DNA of 64,000 nucleotides from the NCBI RefSeq assembly GCF_940670765.1, contig NZ_CALNVW010000020.1:310001-374000 (forward strand), read 5' to 3'. The stretch is from Streptomyces sp. A 4/2 (lineage in GTDB: Bacteria; Actinomycetota; Actinomycetes; Streptomycetales; Streptomycetaceae). This document shows, piece after piece, positions 32,918 to 41,021 of this stretch. Both the position numbers and the translations under genes were made by a program. Within the stretch, counting starts at the first letter, position 1. The number at the start of each line of letters is the position of its first letter. Under the pieces are notes generated by a model. It had not been told where the DNA came from. It searched no databases and saw only the letters and a program-made list of their open reading frames with translations.

Positions 32918-33403
32918 ATGTCCGACACTCCGCGCGTGGAACTGACTCCCGCGGCAGCCGATCTGGTGCGGCAGCTGCGGGAGACCCATGGCCCGCTGAT
33001 GTTCCACCAGTCGGGAGGCTGCTGCGACGGCAGTGCGCCGATGTGTTTTCCGGCGGGTGAATTCCGTACCGGCGACTCCGACGTACTGCTGGAGTCACTT
33101 CTCGTCGACGGGGTGGCCGAACCCGTCCCGTTCTGGATCTCGGCGAGTCAGCAGCAGGTGTGGGCGCACACCCGGCTGATCGTCGATGTGGTGGCGGGAC
33201 GGGGCAGCGGATTCTCCCTGGAGGCCCCGGAAGGCGTGCGCTTCCTGATCCGGTCGCGGCTGCTCCGACCGGGCGGCTCGGGCCTGTCAGGGATGGATGC
33301 GGGCGACCATGTCAGCGGTTCCGGTGACCCCTTGCTGGATGGTCGGCGCGATGCTGGTACTCGCCAGGCTGAAGCCGAGCAGGGCGCAGACGATCGCGTG
33401 TGA
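32918..33403 (+). CDS. DUF779-family protein with an abnormal C-terminal extension
   Basis: This 161-residue protein contains the DUF779 signature: FHQSGGCCDGSAPMCFPAGE near residue 28, with a cysteine-rich metal-binding look, and ISASQQQVWAHTRLIVDVV. DUF779 genes often sit beside aldehyde dehydrogenase genes, which is not the case here. Normal members end soon after GVRFLIRSRLL (about residue 115). Here the frame runs on for ~45 residues with poor codon bias, antisense to the end of the next gene, which suggests loss of the original stop codon. The ATG at 32918 is chosen because family similarity begins there. Confidence 0.8.
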   Translation: MSDTPRVELTPAAADLVRQLRETHGPLMFHQSGGCCDGSAPMCFPAGEFRTGDSDVLLESLLVDGVAEPVPFWISASQQQVWAHTRLIVDVVAGRGSGFSLEAPEGVRFLIRSRLLRPGGSGLSGMDAGDHVSGSGDPLLDGRRDAGTRQAEAEQGADDRV

Positions 33404-33481
33404 GAGTTTGAGCCCGCCGCCGCGCAGGAAGATCCCTGCGAGGACCACGAGAAACAGCACGAGCGAGATCGAGATGGCCAT
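33287..33481 (-). CDS. Small membrane protein of unknown function
   Basis: This 64-residue protein has two hydrophobic segments: MAISISLVLFLVVLAGIFLR (residues 1-20) and LSHAIVCALLGFSLAST (about 27-43), followed by a short soluble tail. GGAGGA lies 7 bp before the ATG and codon bias is typical of a real gene. Its last third overlaps the abnormal end of the DUF779 frame on the other strand. I have seen similar hypothetical proteins in Streptomyces but know no function. Confidence 0.65.
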   Translation of the reverse strand: MAISISLVLFLVVLAGIFLRGGGLKLSHAIVCALLGFSLASTSIAPTIQQGVTGTADMVARIHP

Positions 33482-33608
33482 GGTCGTCCTCCTCCGCCGC
33501 ACCGGATATGCGGCATTCGGCCGCCAGTGTGGCGGAGGAGGCACCCCTCAATGGCGCAAGAGCTGTACGCCGTACGGGTGTTGACTGACGGTGATGGTCA
33601 CCCTGTGG

Positions 33609-34700
33609 CTACCGGGGGCCCGGCAGATCCACCAGTTCCGCCAGCGCCGCGCGGTGTGTGCCCGCCGACCCGAGGGCCACGGAGTCGGACTTGGCGCGCT
33701 TGAGGTAGAGGTGCGCGGGGTGCTCCCACGTCATGCCGATCCCGCCGTGCAGTTGGACGCACTCCTCGGCTGCGTGCACCGCGACACGTCCGCAGTACGC
33801 CTGGGCCACCGACACCGCGAGCGCGGCTTCGGGGCTGCCGGTCGCGAGCGCGTCGGCCGCGTTGCGGGCAGCGGCCCGTGCCGACACGACCTCCAGCCAG
33901 AGCTGGGCCATCCGGTGCTTGAGCGCCTGGAATCCGCCGACAGGACGGTTGAACTGGTGGCGCTCCTTCGTGTACCGGACCGTCTCCTCCAGGCACCATT
34001 CGGCGATTCCCAGCTGCTCCGAGGCGAGCAGCCCGGCGCCGGCGAGCAGGCCCCGGTCCACCGCCGCGCGCGAAGTCGGCGCGTCCGCGAGGAGCTTGCC
34101 CTGCGCCCCTTCGAAGGTGACGGCGGCGAGCGGGCGGGTGAGGTCGAGCGGGACCTGTGGCTCGACAATCACCCCGGGCGCCTCCGTCTCCACCGCGTAC
34201 AGCCCTTCACCGGTGGGCACCAGCAGTACCTGAGCCGCGACGGCGTCCGCGACCCCGGTGACCGTGCCGGTCGGCCCGGGGCGCTCGTGCGACACGCCGG
34301 GGGCGGTGGGGAGCGGCACGGCGAGCACCGCGACACTCCGGCCGGAGGCGAGCGCGGTGAGCAGATCGGCGACCGGGCCACTCCGTGTGTCGAGCCCGAG
34401 GAGCACCTCGGTCGCCACCACCGAACTGGTCAGGTACGGCGCGGGTGTGACGCTGCGCCCCAGTTCCTCCAACACGACGGCAGCCTCGCGGTGCGAGGCG
34501 CCCTGGCCGCCGAGTTGCTCGGGGACGAGCAGCCCGGCCGTGCCCATCTCCGCGGCGAGTGCGGCCCACAGCTGCGGGTCGTACGGCGTGCCGGACTCCG
34601 CTCCGGCCAGCAGGGCCGGCGTGTCGCGGCGGCCGGCGAGCAGGGACCGGACGGCGGAGCGCAGGTCGTCCTCGGTCTGCGAGTAGAGCAGATCGGTCAT
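33609..34700 (-). CDS. Acyl-CoA dehydrogenase, beta-type partner subunit
   Basis: This 363-residue FAD-dependent acyl-CoA dehydrogenase-fold protein has GLLVPEQLGGQGAS in the N-terminal domain, RYTKERHQFNRPVGGFQALKHR (core RHQFNRPVGGFQ) in the C-terminal helical domain and VQLHGGIGMTWEHPAHLYLKR at the end. It is shorter than its neighbour and lacks the glutamate-containing EGGTSE block near the C-terminus. This matches the non-catalytic half of heteromeric dehydrogenases known from steroid and cholate side-chain catabolism. Its ATG overlaps the stop of the neighbour (ATGA), so the subunits would be made in equal amounts. Confidence 0.9.
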   Translation of the reverse strand: MTDLLYSQTEDDLRSAVRSLLAGRRDTPALLAGAESGTPYDPQLWAALAAEMGTAGLLVPEQLGGQGASHREAAVVLEELGRSVTPAPYLTSSVVATEVLLGLDTRSGPVADLLTALASGRSVAVLAVPLPTAPGVSHERPGPTGTVTGVADAVAAQVLLVPTGEGLYAVETEAPGVIVEPQVPLDLTRPLAAVTFEGAQGKLLADAPTSRAAVDRGLLAGAGLLASEQLGIAEWCLEETVRYTKERHQFNRPVGGFQALKHRMAQLWLEVVSARAAARNAADALATGSPEAALAVSVAQAYCGRVAVHAAEECVQLHGGIGMTWEHPAHLYLKRAKSDSVALGSAGTHRAALAELVDLPGPR

Positions 34701-35899
34701 CGGGCCAGGTCCTTCCAGGCGGCGTCCTTGTCGGTACGTGGCTCGGAAGGCAGTCCGAGCACCCGCTCGGCGACGATGTTCAGCAGCACTTCGCTGGTAC
34801 CGCCCTCGATGGAATTGCCCTTGGAGCGCAGGTAGCGGTATCCGGCGTCGCGGCCGGTGAAGTCGACGAGTTCGGGACGGCGCATGGTCCAGTCGCCGTA
34901 CAACAGCCCTTCCTCTCCCAGGAGTTCGACTTCGAGACCGCTGATCTCCTGGTTGAGCCGGGCGAAGGTGAGCTTCATGCCGGAGCCCTCGGGACCCGGC
35001 TGGCCGGCGACGAGTTGCTGGCGCAGCCGCTCACCGGTGAGCCGGGCGACCTCGGCCTCCACCCAGAGCGTCAGGAGCCGCTGGTGGAGGTCGTGGGTAC
35101 GCAGTCCGGGCCGCTCGCGCCAGGTCCTGGCGACGGGCCCGATCATGCCGCCCTCGCGCGGGATGCGGGAGCCGCCGATCGAGACCCGCTCGTTCATGAG
35201 CGTGGTCCGGGCGACGTTCCAGCCGTCGCCGACCGGTCCGAGCCGGTGGGCGTCGGGGATCCGTACGTCCGTCAGGAAGACCTCGTTGAACTCGGCCTCG
35301 CCGGTGATCTGGCGCAGTGGCCGCACCTCGACGCCGGGGTCGGTCATGTCGCAGATGAAGTAGGTGATCCCGAGGTGCTTGGGGACGTCCGGGTCGGTGC
35401 GGGCGATGAGGATCGCCCAGCGGGCGAGATGCGCGCTGGACGTCCAGACCTTCTGCCCGTTGACGATCCAGTCTCCCCCGTCGTCGCGCACGGCCCGGGT
35501 GGCGAGCGCCGCGAGGTCGGAGCCCGCTCCGGGTTCGCTGAAGAGCTGGCACCACACCTCGTCGCCGACCCAGAGCGGGCGCAGGAAGCGCCGCTTCTGT
35601 TCGTCGGTGCCGTAGCGAAGGACGGTCGGGGCGGCCATGCCGAGTCCGATGCCGATGCGCCGCGGGTCGTTGTCGGGTGCGCCGGCCGCTTCGAGTGCGG
35701 AGTCCACGACGGGCTGGAGCGAGCGCGGCGCATCGAGGCCGCCGAGTCCGGCCGGGTAGTGCACCCAGGCGAGTCCTGCGTCGAACCGGGCCCTGAGGAA
35801 GTCGGTGCGACCGGTGGTCTCCGGCGGGTGCGCCGCCAGCAGCTCGCGGGTGCGAAGCCGGAGCGAGGCGGCGTCCACCGTCGGGCTGTCGTCCGTCAT
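34697..35899 (-). CDS. Acyl-CoA dehydrogenase, catalytic-type subunit
   Basis: This 400-residue protein has all the standard acyl-CoA dehydrogenase blocks: VWCQLFSEPGAGSDLAAL, WIVNGQKVWTSSAHLARW, FNEVFLTDVRIPD, and the terminal SIEGGTSEVLLNIVAERVLG, which usually holds the catalytic base. It introduces a C2-C3 double bond into an acyl-CoA, passing electrons to electron-transfer flavoprotein. Its stop overlaps the next gene and its own start overlaps the quinone oxidoreductase stop, so three genes form one transcript. The chain-length or ring substrate is unknown; a branched or steroid-like acyl-CoA is plausible for a two-gene enzyme. Confidence 0.93.
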   Translation of the reverse strand: MTDDSPTVDAASLRLRTRELLAAHPPETTGRTDFLRARFDAGLAWVHYPAGLGGLDAPRSLQPVVDSALEAAGAPDNDPRRIGIGLGMAAPTVLRYGTDEQKRRFLRPLWVGDEVWCQLFSEPGAGSDLAALATRAVRDDGGDWIVNGQKVWTSSAHLARWAILIARTDPDVPKHLGITYFICDMTDPGVEVRPLRQITGEAEFNEVFLTDVRIPDAHRLGPVGDGWNVARTTLMNERVSIGGSRIPREGGMIGPVARTWRERPGLRTHDLHQRLLTLWVEAEVARLTGERLRQQLVAGQPGPEGSGMKLTFARLNQEISGLEVELLGEEGLLYGDWTMRRPELVDFTGRDAGYRYLRSKGNSIEGGTSEVLLNIVAERVLGLPSEPRTDKDAAWKDLAR

Positions 35900-36864
35900 C
35901 GCGCGGCTCCTTCCGGGACGATCACGACCCGGCCGGTGGTGACGCCGTCGGCGACCCGCTGGACGGCGGCGGCTGCGTCCTTCAGCGCGACCCGCTCCGA
36001 GACCAGCGGTCTGACGGTGCCTTCGGCTGCCAGCGCGGTCAGTTCGGTGTGGCAGCGGCCGATCGAGGCCGGGTCCTTCTGGGCGTAGAGGCCCCAGTGC
36101 AGTCCCATGATCGTGTAGTTCTTGACGAGGGCGTGGTTGAGCGCCGGGTTCGGGATGACGCCGCTGGCGAAGCCCACCACCACGATCCGTCCCTCGAAGG
36201 CGACGCACTTCACCGACTTGGCGTACGCGTCACCGCCGACCGGGTCGTAGACGACGTCCGCGCCCTTGCCGCCGGTGAACCGCTTGACCTCGGCGACGAG
36301 GTCGTCCGAGCGCCGGTCGATGACCAGGTCACAGCCCAGCCCGGCCGCGGTACGGGCCTTGTCGGGACCGCCCACCACACCGATGACGGTGGCTCCCGCC
36401 GCCTTGCCCAACTGGACGGCCGCGCTGCCGACACCGCCCGCCGCGGCGTGCACCAGCAGCGTTTCACCGGCCCGCAGGTGCGCGCGGCGGTGCAGGCCGA
36501 ACCAGCCCGTCTGGTAACCGATGTGCAGGGCTGCCGCTTCGGCGTCGTCCAGCGCGGGAGGCGCGGGCAGAACCGTCGCCTCGTCGACGACGACGTACTC
36601 GGCGAAACCGCCGTGCGGCAGGGCCGGATTGGCGATCACCCGGCGGCCGTCGGCCGTCTCACCGCAGATCTCCACGCCCGGCGTGAAGGGCAGCGGCGGG
36701 CGCACCTGGTACTGGCCCCGGCAGAGCAGCGCGTCGGGGAAGTTGATGTTCGCGGCCAGGACTCTCAGCTTGAGCTGCCCCGGTCCGGCCTGGGGCTCCG
36801 CCACCTCGTCGAGGCGCATCACCTCACCGGGCTCGCCGTTCTCGTGTACCTGCCATGCCTGCAT
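35896..36864 (-). CDS. NADPH:quinone oxidoreductase-like MDR protein
   Basis: This 322-residue zinc-independent medium-chain dehydrogenase/reductase has FPDALLCRGQYQVRPPLPFT near residue 40, LLVHAAAGGVGSAAVQLGKAAG as the Rossmann NADP loop and PVGGDAYAKSVKCVAFEGR, typical of quinone oxidoreductase/enoyl-CoA-reductase-like proteins. GGAGG lies 7 bp before the ATG. It heads an operon with the two acyl-CoA dehydrogenases (4-bp overlap), so it probably reduces an enoyl-CoA or related intermediate of the same pathway, or recycles reducing power. Confidence 0.9.
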   Translation of the reverse strand: MQAWQVHENGEPGEVMRLDEVAEPQAGPGQLKLRVLAANINFPDALLCRGQYQVRPPLPFTPGVEICGETADGRRVIANPALPHGGFAEYVVVDEATVLPAPPALDDAEAAALHIGYQTGWFGLHRRAHLRAGETLLVHAAAGGVGSAAVQLGKAAGATVIGVVGGPDKARTAAGLGCDLVIDRRSDDLVAEVKRFTGGKGADVVYDPVGGDAYAKSVKCVAFEGRIVVVGFASGVIPNPALNHALVKNYTIMGLHWGLYAQKDPASIGRCHTELTALAAEGTVRPLVSERVALKDAAAAVQRVADGVTTGRVVIVPEGAAR

Positions 36865-36910
36865 CAGGGGCCTCCACACACCGTAGGCTGTACCGCGCTC
36901 AGCGCATACT

Positions 36911-36922
36911 AAGCGGTCGCTT
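36911..36922. promoter_or_regulatory. Candidate TetR-type operator between the acyl-CoA operon and the SDR gene
   Basis: Inverted repeat AAGCG-GT-CGCTT inside TAAGCGGTCGCTTG, 47 bp upstream of the oxidoreductase start and on the far side of it from the divergent SDR gene. AAGC/GCTT half-sites are common in operators of TetR regulators of acyl-CoA catabolism. No such regulator is encoded next to it. Confidence 0.45.
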
Positions 36923-37014
36923 GCCCCACTGTGAACCGTCTCCGCCCCTCGGTTGCCGCCCGCCCCTCCGGCACGGGCCTGGAGGTTTGCGGGCGTACGC
37001 GGTATCGATGCCCC

Positions 37015-37902
37015 ATGACGGACGACGCGTACCCGGGACTGCCCGCCCCTCCCCCGCCAGGCGCCTGCGCACTCCCGCCGGGAACCTACGAGGGCCGCGT
37101 GGTGCTGGTCACCGGCGGTGGATCGGGGCTCGGCAGGGCGATCGCCGGCGAGTTCGCCCGGCTCGGTGCCACCCTGGTGATCGCCGGGAGGAACGCGGAC
37201 CGGCTGAGCGGGGCGCGCGAGGAACTGGCCGCACTGGGCGGGCAGGTGGTGACCGCCGTCTGCGACATCCGTGAGCCGGAGCGGATCTCCGAGGTGTTCG
37301 ACGCCGCCGAGGCGGCGGCCGGGCTGCCCGACGTGCTGGTCAACAACGCGGCGGCCAACTTCCCCGTCCCCGCCGAGGACATGTCACCGAACGCCTGGCG
37401 GGCGGTGGTGGACATCACGCTCACCGGCACCTGGTTCATGATCCGCGAGTTCGGCCGCAGACATCTGGCGGCACGCACCGCCGGATCGGTCATCAACGTC
37501 GGCGCGTCCTACGCCTGGACGGGCGGCCCCGGCTTCGCGCACTCGGCCGCCGCCAAGGCCGGGGTGAAGAATCTGGTCGAGACGCTGGCCGTCGAGTGGG
37601 GTCCGTACGGCATCCAGGTCAACGGGCTGGTACCCGGCCTCTTCCCGCACGAGGAGATGACCGGGCCGATCCGCGGCGCCCTGGACCCGGCCGCCGACAA
37701 GGCCGTACGCCAGCCCGCGCTGCGCGTGGGACAACCACGCGAACTGGGCTGGGCCGCGACCTTCCTGGCGTCGCCCTACGCACGGTTCGTCTCGGGCCAC
37801 ACGCTGGTCGTGGACGGTGCGAACTGGCAGCGTCGCGGGCTCGTCAACCCGCCGGTGGTGACCGTGCGCGAACAGCTGGGGCGCGAGCCGTTCACGGCAT
37901 GA
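37015..37902 (+). CDS. SDR-family oxidoreductase, 2,4-dienoyl-CoA reductase-like
   Basis: This 295-residue Rossmann-fold enzyme has TGGGSGLGRAIAGEFARLGA as cofactor loop, NNAAANFPVPAEDMSPNAWR near residue 108, and LVPGLFPHEEMTG. The canonical YxxxK pair is replaced by HSAAAK at the usual position, with the tyrosine instead in the preceding GASYAWTGG, as in peroxisomal/mitochondrial 2,4-dienoyl-CoA reductases. It should reduce a dienoyl-CoA with NADPH during beta-oxidation of an unsaturated or branched acid. The ATG at 37015 is preceded by a TATCGA hexamer at 37003-37008, a possible leaderless promoter. A GGAGG lies too far upstream to serve. Confidence 0.88.
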   Translation: MTDDAYPGLPAPPPPGACALPPGTYEGRVVLVTGGGSGLGRAIAGEFARLGATLVIAGRNADRLSGAREELAALGGQVVTAVCDIREPERISEVFDAAEAAAGLPDVLVNNAAANFPVPAEDMSPNAWRAVVDITLTGTWFMIREFGRRHLAARTAGSVINVGASYAWTGGPGFAHSAAAKAGVKNLVETLAVEWGPYGIQVNGLVPGLFPHEEMTGPIRGALDPAADKAVRQPALRVGQPRELGWAATFLASPYARFVSGHTLVVDGANWQRRGLVNPPVVTVREQLGREPFTA

Positions 37903-37905
37903 CCC

Positions 37906-38739
37906 CTACCGCCCCTCGAACCCGGGGCGGCGACGTGCGGCTCCCGCCGCGTACCCTTCGCGCGCGTCCTCGGAGGTGAGGGTGAGGGCCGCCGCCATGG
38001 CCGTACGGTCGAGGGCCGCGGCGAGTCCGGCGTCCGCGAAGGCGTCGATGTTGCGCTTGACCGAGCGGACGGCGAGCGGGGCGTTGGCCGCGATCTCCGC
38101 CGCTACGGCGCTCGCCTCGCCGGCCAGCTCGCCGGGGGTCGTCACCTGCTGGACCAGCCCCAGCCGCTCGGCGGTGCGCGCGTCGATACGGCGCCCGGTG
38201 AGCGAGAGGAGTTTCGCCCAGCCCGCCCCCGCCTCCCGGGCGATCCGCAGGTCACCGCCCGCGTCGACGGCGACCCCGAGCTGCGCCTCGGGCAGGGCGA
38301 ACACCGCGTCGTCGGCCGCGATCCGGATGTCCGCCATCAGCGCGAGCTCGAAGCCGAAGCCCAGGCAGTAGCCCTGCACAGCGGCGATCACCGGCTGCGG
38401 AAGCCGGGCGAAGACCGCGAAGCGTTCGTGCACCCAGCGGATGCCCTCGTAGTAGCGGTGGGTCCGCTCCGCCGGGGAGCGGCCGGTGATCGCGCCACCG
38501 GGGGCCTTGACATCGATCCCGGCACAGAAGGCGCGGCCCTCGGCGCGCAGCAGCACGGCCCTGATCGAGTCGTCGAACCGGATCCGGTCGGCCAGCAGGC
38601 CCAGCTGCCTGCTGGACTCCCAGCTCCAGCCGTTCAGTTGTTCCGGGCGGCAGAGGGTGAGGGTCCCGATGCCGTGCTCGACGTGGAGCGTGATGCGTTC
38701 CTCGCCGTCCGGGATGTCCGTGCTCAGTGTGTCGATCAT
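37906..38739 (-). CDS. Enoyl-CoA hydratase/isomerase (crotonase family)
   Basis: This 277-residue crotonase-fold protein has the first oxyanion loop as GRAFCAGIDVKAPGG and the second as VQGYCLGFGFELALMADIRI. At the two usual catalytic positions an acidic residue is present in the second half (PEAQLGVAVDAGGDLRIA), with an Asp in place of the more usual Glu. It would hydrate an enoyl-CoA or shift its double bond, and the group around it supports beta-oxidation of one carboxylic acid. The ATG at 38739 follows GGGGG at about 10 bp; a GTG at 38748 is possible. It is convergent with the SDR gene. Confidence 0.92.
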   Translation of the reverse strand: MIDTLSTDIPDGEERITLHVEHGIGTLTLCRPEQLNGWSWESSRQLGLLADRIRFDDSIRAVLLRAEGRAFCAGIDVKAPGGAITGRSPAERTHRYYEGIRWVHERFAVFARLPQPVIAAVQGYCLGFGFELALMADIRIAADDAVFALPEAQLGVAVDAGGDLRIAREAGAGWAKLLSLTGRRIDARTAERLGLVQQVTTPGELAGEASAVAAEIAANAPLAVRSVKRNIDAFADAGLAAALDRTAMAAALTLTSEDAREGYAAGAARRRPGFEGR

Positions 38740-38749
38740 CCGCCGCACC

Positions 38750-38780
38750 CCCTATTTCTGACGGCCCATCAGAATAGGTG
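38750..38780. promoter_or_regulatory. Candidate operator ahead of the enoyl-CoA hydratase gene
   Basis: Inverted repeat TCTGA-N7-TCAGA within a larger near-palindrome whose outer arms are CCTATT and AATAGG (one extra T on the left). It lies in the 48-bp gap between the PIG-L stop and the hydratase start, so it should control the hydratase separately. Confidence 0.5.
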
Positions 38781-38787
38781 GTGCGGT

Positions 38788-39519
38788 TCAGCGGGGGAAG
38801 AGCTCGAAGGTGACCGCGGGCCTGCCGCCGAACCGCCCGGCCGCCGACCTGGCATTCCCGGTGAGGAAGTCACGGCAGTACGTCTCGGGATCCTCGTCCG
38901 TCAACACCTCGATGTAACTGCGGTGTTCGAGCAGCGACCGGACCGAGCGCTCCAGCCCCTCGGTCGCGTCGACCGCGTGGGTGGGCGAGGAGGAGCCCGC
39001 GACGGCGACCCAGCGCACCCCGTTCCACGGCTGGAGACCCTGCTCGGCCAGTTCAGGGAAGATCCACCGGTTCCCGGCGTCCCCGGCGGCGTCGAGGACG
39101 GCCCGGCCGACCGCCACATGGTCGGGGGTGTTCCAGGCGACACCGCCCCAGGTGTCACGGTGGTTGAGCGTGACGACCAGCTCGGGGCGGTGCTTGCGGA
39201 TGGCCGCCGCGATGTCTCTGCGCAGCCCGGTGCCGTACTCGATCACACCGTCCCGGTGGTCGAGGAACTCGACCGTGCTCACGCCGACGACCGCCGCGCT
39301 CGCCCGCTGTTCCTTCTCACGCAGCGGCCCGCAGCGGGCAGGCTCGATCGTGTCGATGCCCGCCTCGCCCCGGGTGGCAAGGACATAGCCGACCTCGCGT
39401 CCCGCGTCGGTCCAGGCCGCCACGGCGGCGGCGCAGCCGTATTCGAGATCGTCCGGATGGGCGACGACGGCGAGCGCGCGCTGCCAGTCCGTCGGCATGG
39501 GGTCCAGTTGGTCCGTCAT
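38788..39519 (-). CDS. PIG-L family deacetylase
   Basis: This 243-residue protein carries the zinc motif VVAHPDDLEYG near residue 18 (HPDD, with Asp as general base) and a later histidine in NTPDHVAVG. Family members remove an N-acetyl group from N-acetylglucosamine linked to inositol, as in mycothiol or glycolipid synthesis, or act on antibiotics and bacillithiol-type compounds. This one is not the standard mycothiol MshB by context, since it lies among acyl-CoA genes. ELVVTLNHRDTWGG is another family segment. The substrate is unknown. Confidence 0.9.
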   Translation of the reverse strand: MTDQLDPMPTDWQRALAVVAHPDDLEYGCAAAVAAWTDAGREVGYVLATRGEAGIDTIEPARCGPLREKEQRASAAVVGVSTVEFLDHRDGVIEYGTGLRRDIAAAIRKHRPELVVTLNHRDTWGGVAWNTPDHVAVGRAVLDAAGDAGNRWIFPELAEQGLQPWNGVRWVAVAGSSSPTHAVDATEGLERSVRSLLEHRSYIEVLTDEDPETYCRDFLTGNARSAAGRFGGRPAVTFELFPR

Positions 39520-39543
39520 GGCCGCAGGATAGGGCTCCGTGGC

Positions 39544-40842
39544 TCAGATTTCGCCCCGGACGAGTGCGAGCAGCCGGTCGAGGACGCGCGGTCCGCCCGC
39601 CCTGAGCCCGTCGTGCTCAAACTCGTCGGTCACCCAGGTGCGCAGCCCCCGAATGGCACGGGCGGTGCGCAGGGCCTGCTCCGTGTCGACGTACATGTCG
39701 TCGTGGTAGATGGCCGCCGCAACCGGTACCTCGTTCGCCGCGAGCCGGTCCGTGTCGTAAAGCCGGGGCCAGTCCGTACGGGCGGCCAGCAGGTCGGCGG
39801 CCTCGCGCAGCGGACGCAGCGCCGGGTCCACCTCGAAGTGCCAGGGATGCACCGACTCCCCGGTGAACGGCAGCGGCGCCTCGCCCGCGAGGGCGCGGTC
39901 CGCGTCGAAGGCGGGGAATTCGGCCCGCACCCGTTCGGCCGACCAGGCGGTGGGGCGGCTGTCCTGGCCGTAGATCGACTCGTGGACGAGTGCGTACAGC
40001 GGGTGCGCCGCGAAGGAGAGTGCGCTGTGCACCTGTTCCTGGAAGGCGTCGGAGAGCTGCGGCCCCTGCGGGGTGTCGACGAAGGCGTCCTCCAGGAGGT
40101 AGTGCAGCGTGTGGCTGCCGTCTCCGCCGCCGAGCGCGATGCCCAGCGACTGGAACGCCTCGACGGTGAGGGTGTAGCCGCTGTTCAGGACCGGCCGGTT
40201 GGCGTGCAGGTAGGCGGCGATCCGGCGGGCGTTGCCGACGTCCTGCGGATAGCGCGCGTAGTGCGCGGCCGTCTTGCGGGCGATTCGGGGATACGCGGCC
40301 CGGTACACGTCGTCGGCGTGCCCGTCGAGCGTCGGCAGCCCTCCGGTGATCAGCGCGGCGGCAAGGCCTTCGGGCGCCGCGGAGAGGTACCGGACGGCGC
40401 AGAAGCCGCCGAAGCTCTGGCCCAGCACGGTCCACGGCGCTCCGCCGGTGAGCTGCGGCCGGAGGAGTTCGCAGTCCCGGACGATGGAGTCGGCCCGGAA
40501 GTGCGCCAGGTAGTCGGCCTGCTCGGCGGGGCCGCCGCGCTGCGGCAGGGTCTGGCGGTTGACGGGGCTGGACGCGCCGGTGCCCCGCTGGTCGAGCAGC
40601 AGCACCCGGAACTCCTGCACGGCGCGGCCCAGCCAGGCCTGCTTGCCGTGGAACCGGTTGGCACCGAAGCCGGGACCGCCCTGGAGGTAGAGCAGCCAGG
40701 GCAGCTCGGCGTCCGCCTTGTCGGAGGCGACGACTTCACGGGCGTACAGCTCGATCTGCTCCCCGCCCGGTTCCGCGTGGTCCAGGGGTACCTGGAAGCG
40801 GTGGTCGGTGAGGACAAGGCCGGGCTGGTGGTAACGGGTCAT
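39544..40842 (-). CDS. Alpha/beta hydrolase, proline iminopeptidase-like (family S33)
   Basis: This 432-residue cytoplasmic protein has YLQGGPGFGANR as oxyanion loop, LLLDQRGTGASSPV, the nucleophile elbow VLGQSFGGFCAV, and near the end IYHDDMYVD and TDEFEHDGLRAGG as likely acid and histidine. This is the layout of proline iminopeptidases, which remove N-terminal proline from peptides. AGGAG lies 7 bp before the ATG at 40842. The PIG-L gene begins 24 bp downstream of its stop on the same strand, so the two may be cotranscribed. Related esterases cannot be excluded. Confidence 0.9.
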   Translation of the reverse strand: MTRYHQPGLVLTDHRFQVPLDHAEPGGEQIELYAREVVASDKADAELPWLLYLQGGPGFGANRFHGKQAWLGRAVQEFRVLLLDQRGTGASSPVNRQTLPQRGGPAEQADYLAHFRADSIVRDCELLRPQLTGGAPWTVLGQSFGGFCAVRYLSAAPEGLAAALITGGLPTLDGHADDVYRAAYPRIARKTAAHYARYPQDVGNARRIAAYLHANRPVLNSGYTLTVEAFQSLGIALGGGDGSHTLHYLLEDAFVDTPQGPQLSDAFQEQVHSALSFAAHPLYALVHESIYGQDSRPTAWSAERVRAEFPAFDADRALAGEAPLPFTGESVHPWHFEVDPALRPLREAADLLAARTDWPRLYDTDRLAANEVPVAAAIYHDDMYVDTEQALRTARAIRGLRTWVTDEFEHDGLRAGGPRVLDRLLALVRGEI

Positions 40843-41009
40843 CGGTACTCCTGATCGAACGTTCGGCACGGGCAATGATCCACCATGCCCACCGGCCCGG
40901 CTCAGGCGGTGACCCCCTCCGGGAACCGGGCGCACCGGAACCGGTCAGAAGTTGAACTGGCCGATGTCCTTCGCGTCGAAGACGGTGAGCGGGGTGCGGC
41001 ACCCGCGGT

Positions 41010-41015
41010 TAGCGT
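41010..41015 (+). promoter_or_regulatory. -10 hexamer of a leaderless promoter (ABC ATPase gene)
   Basis: TAGCGT ends 6 bp before the GTG at 41022; no ribosome site is present. Confidence 0.5.
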
Positions 41016-41021
41016 GGATCC

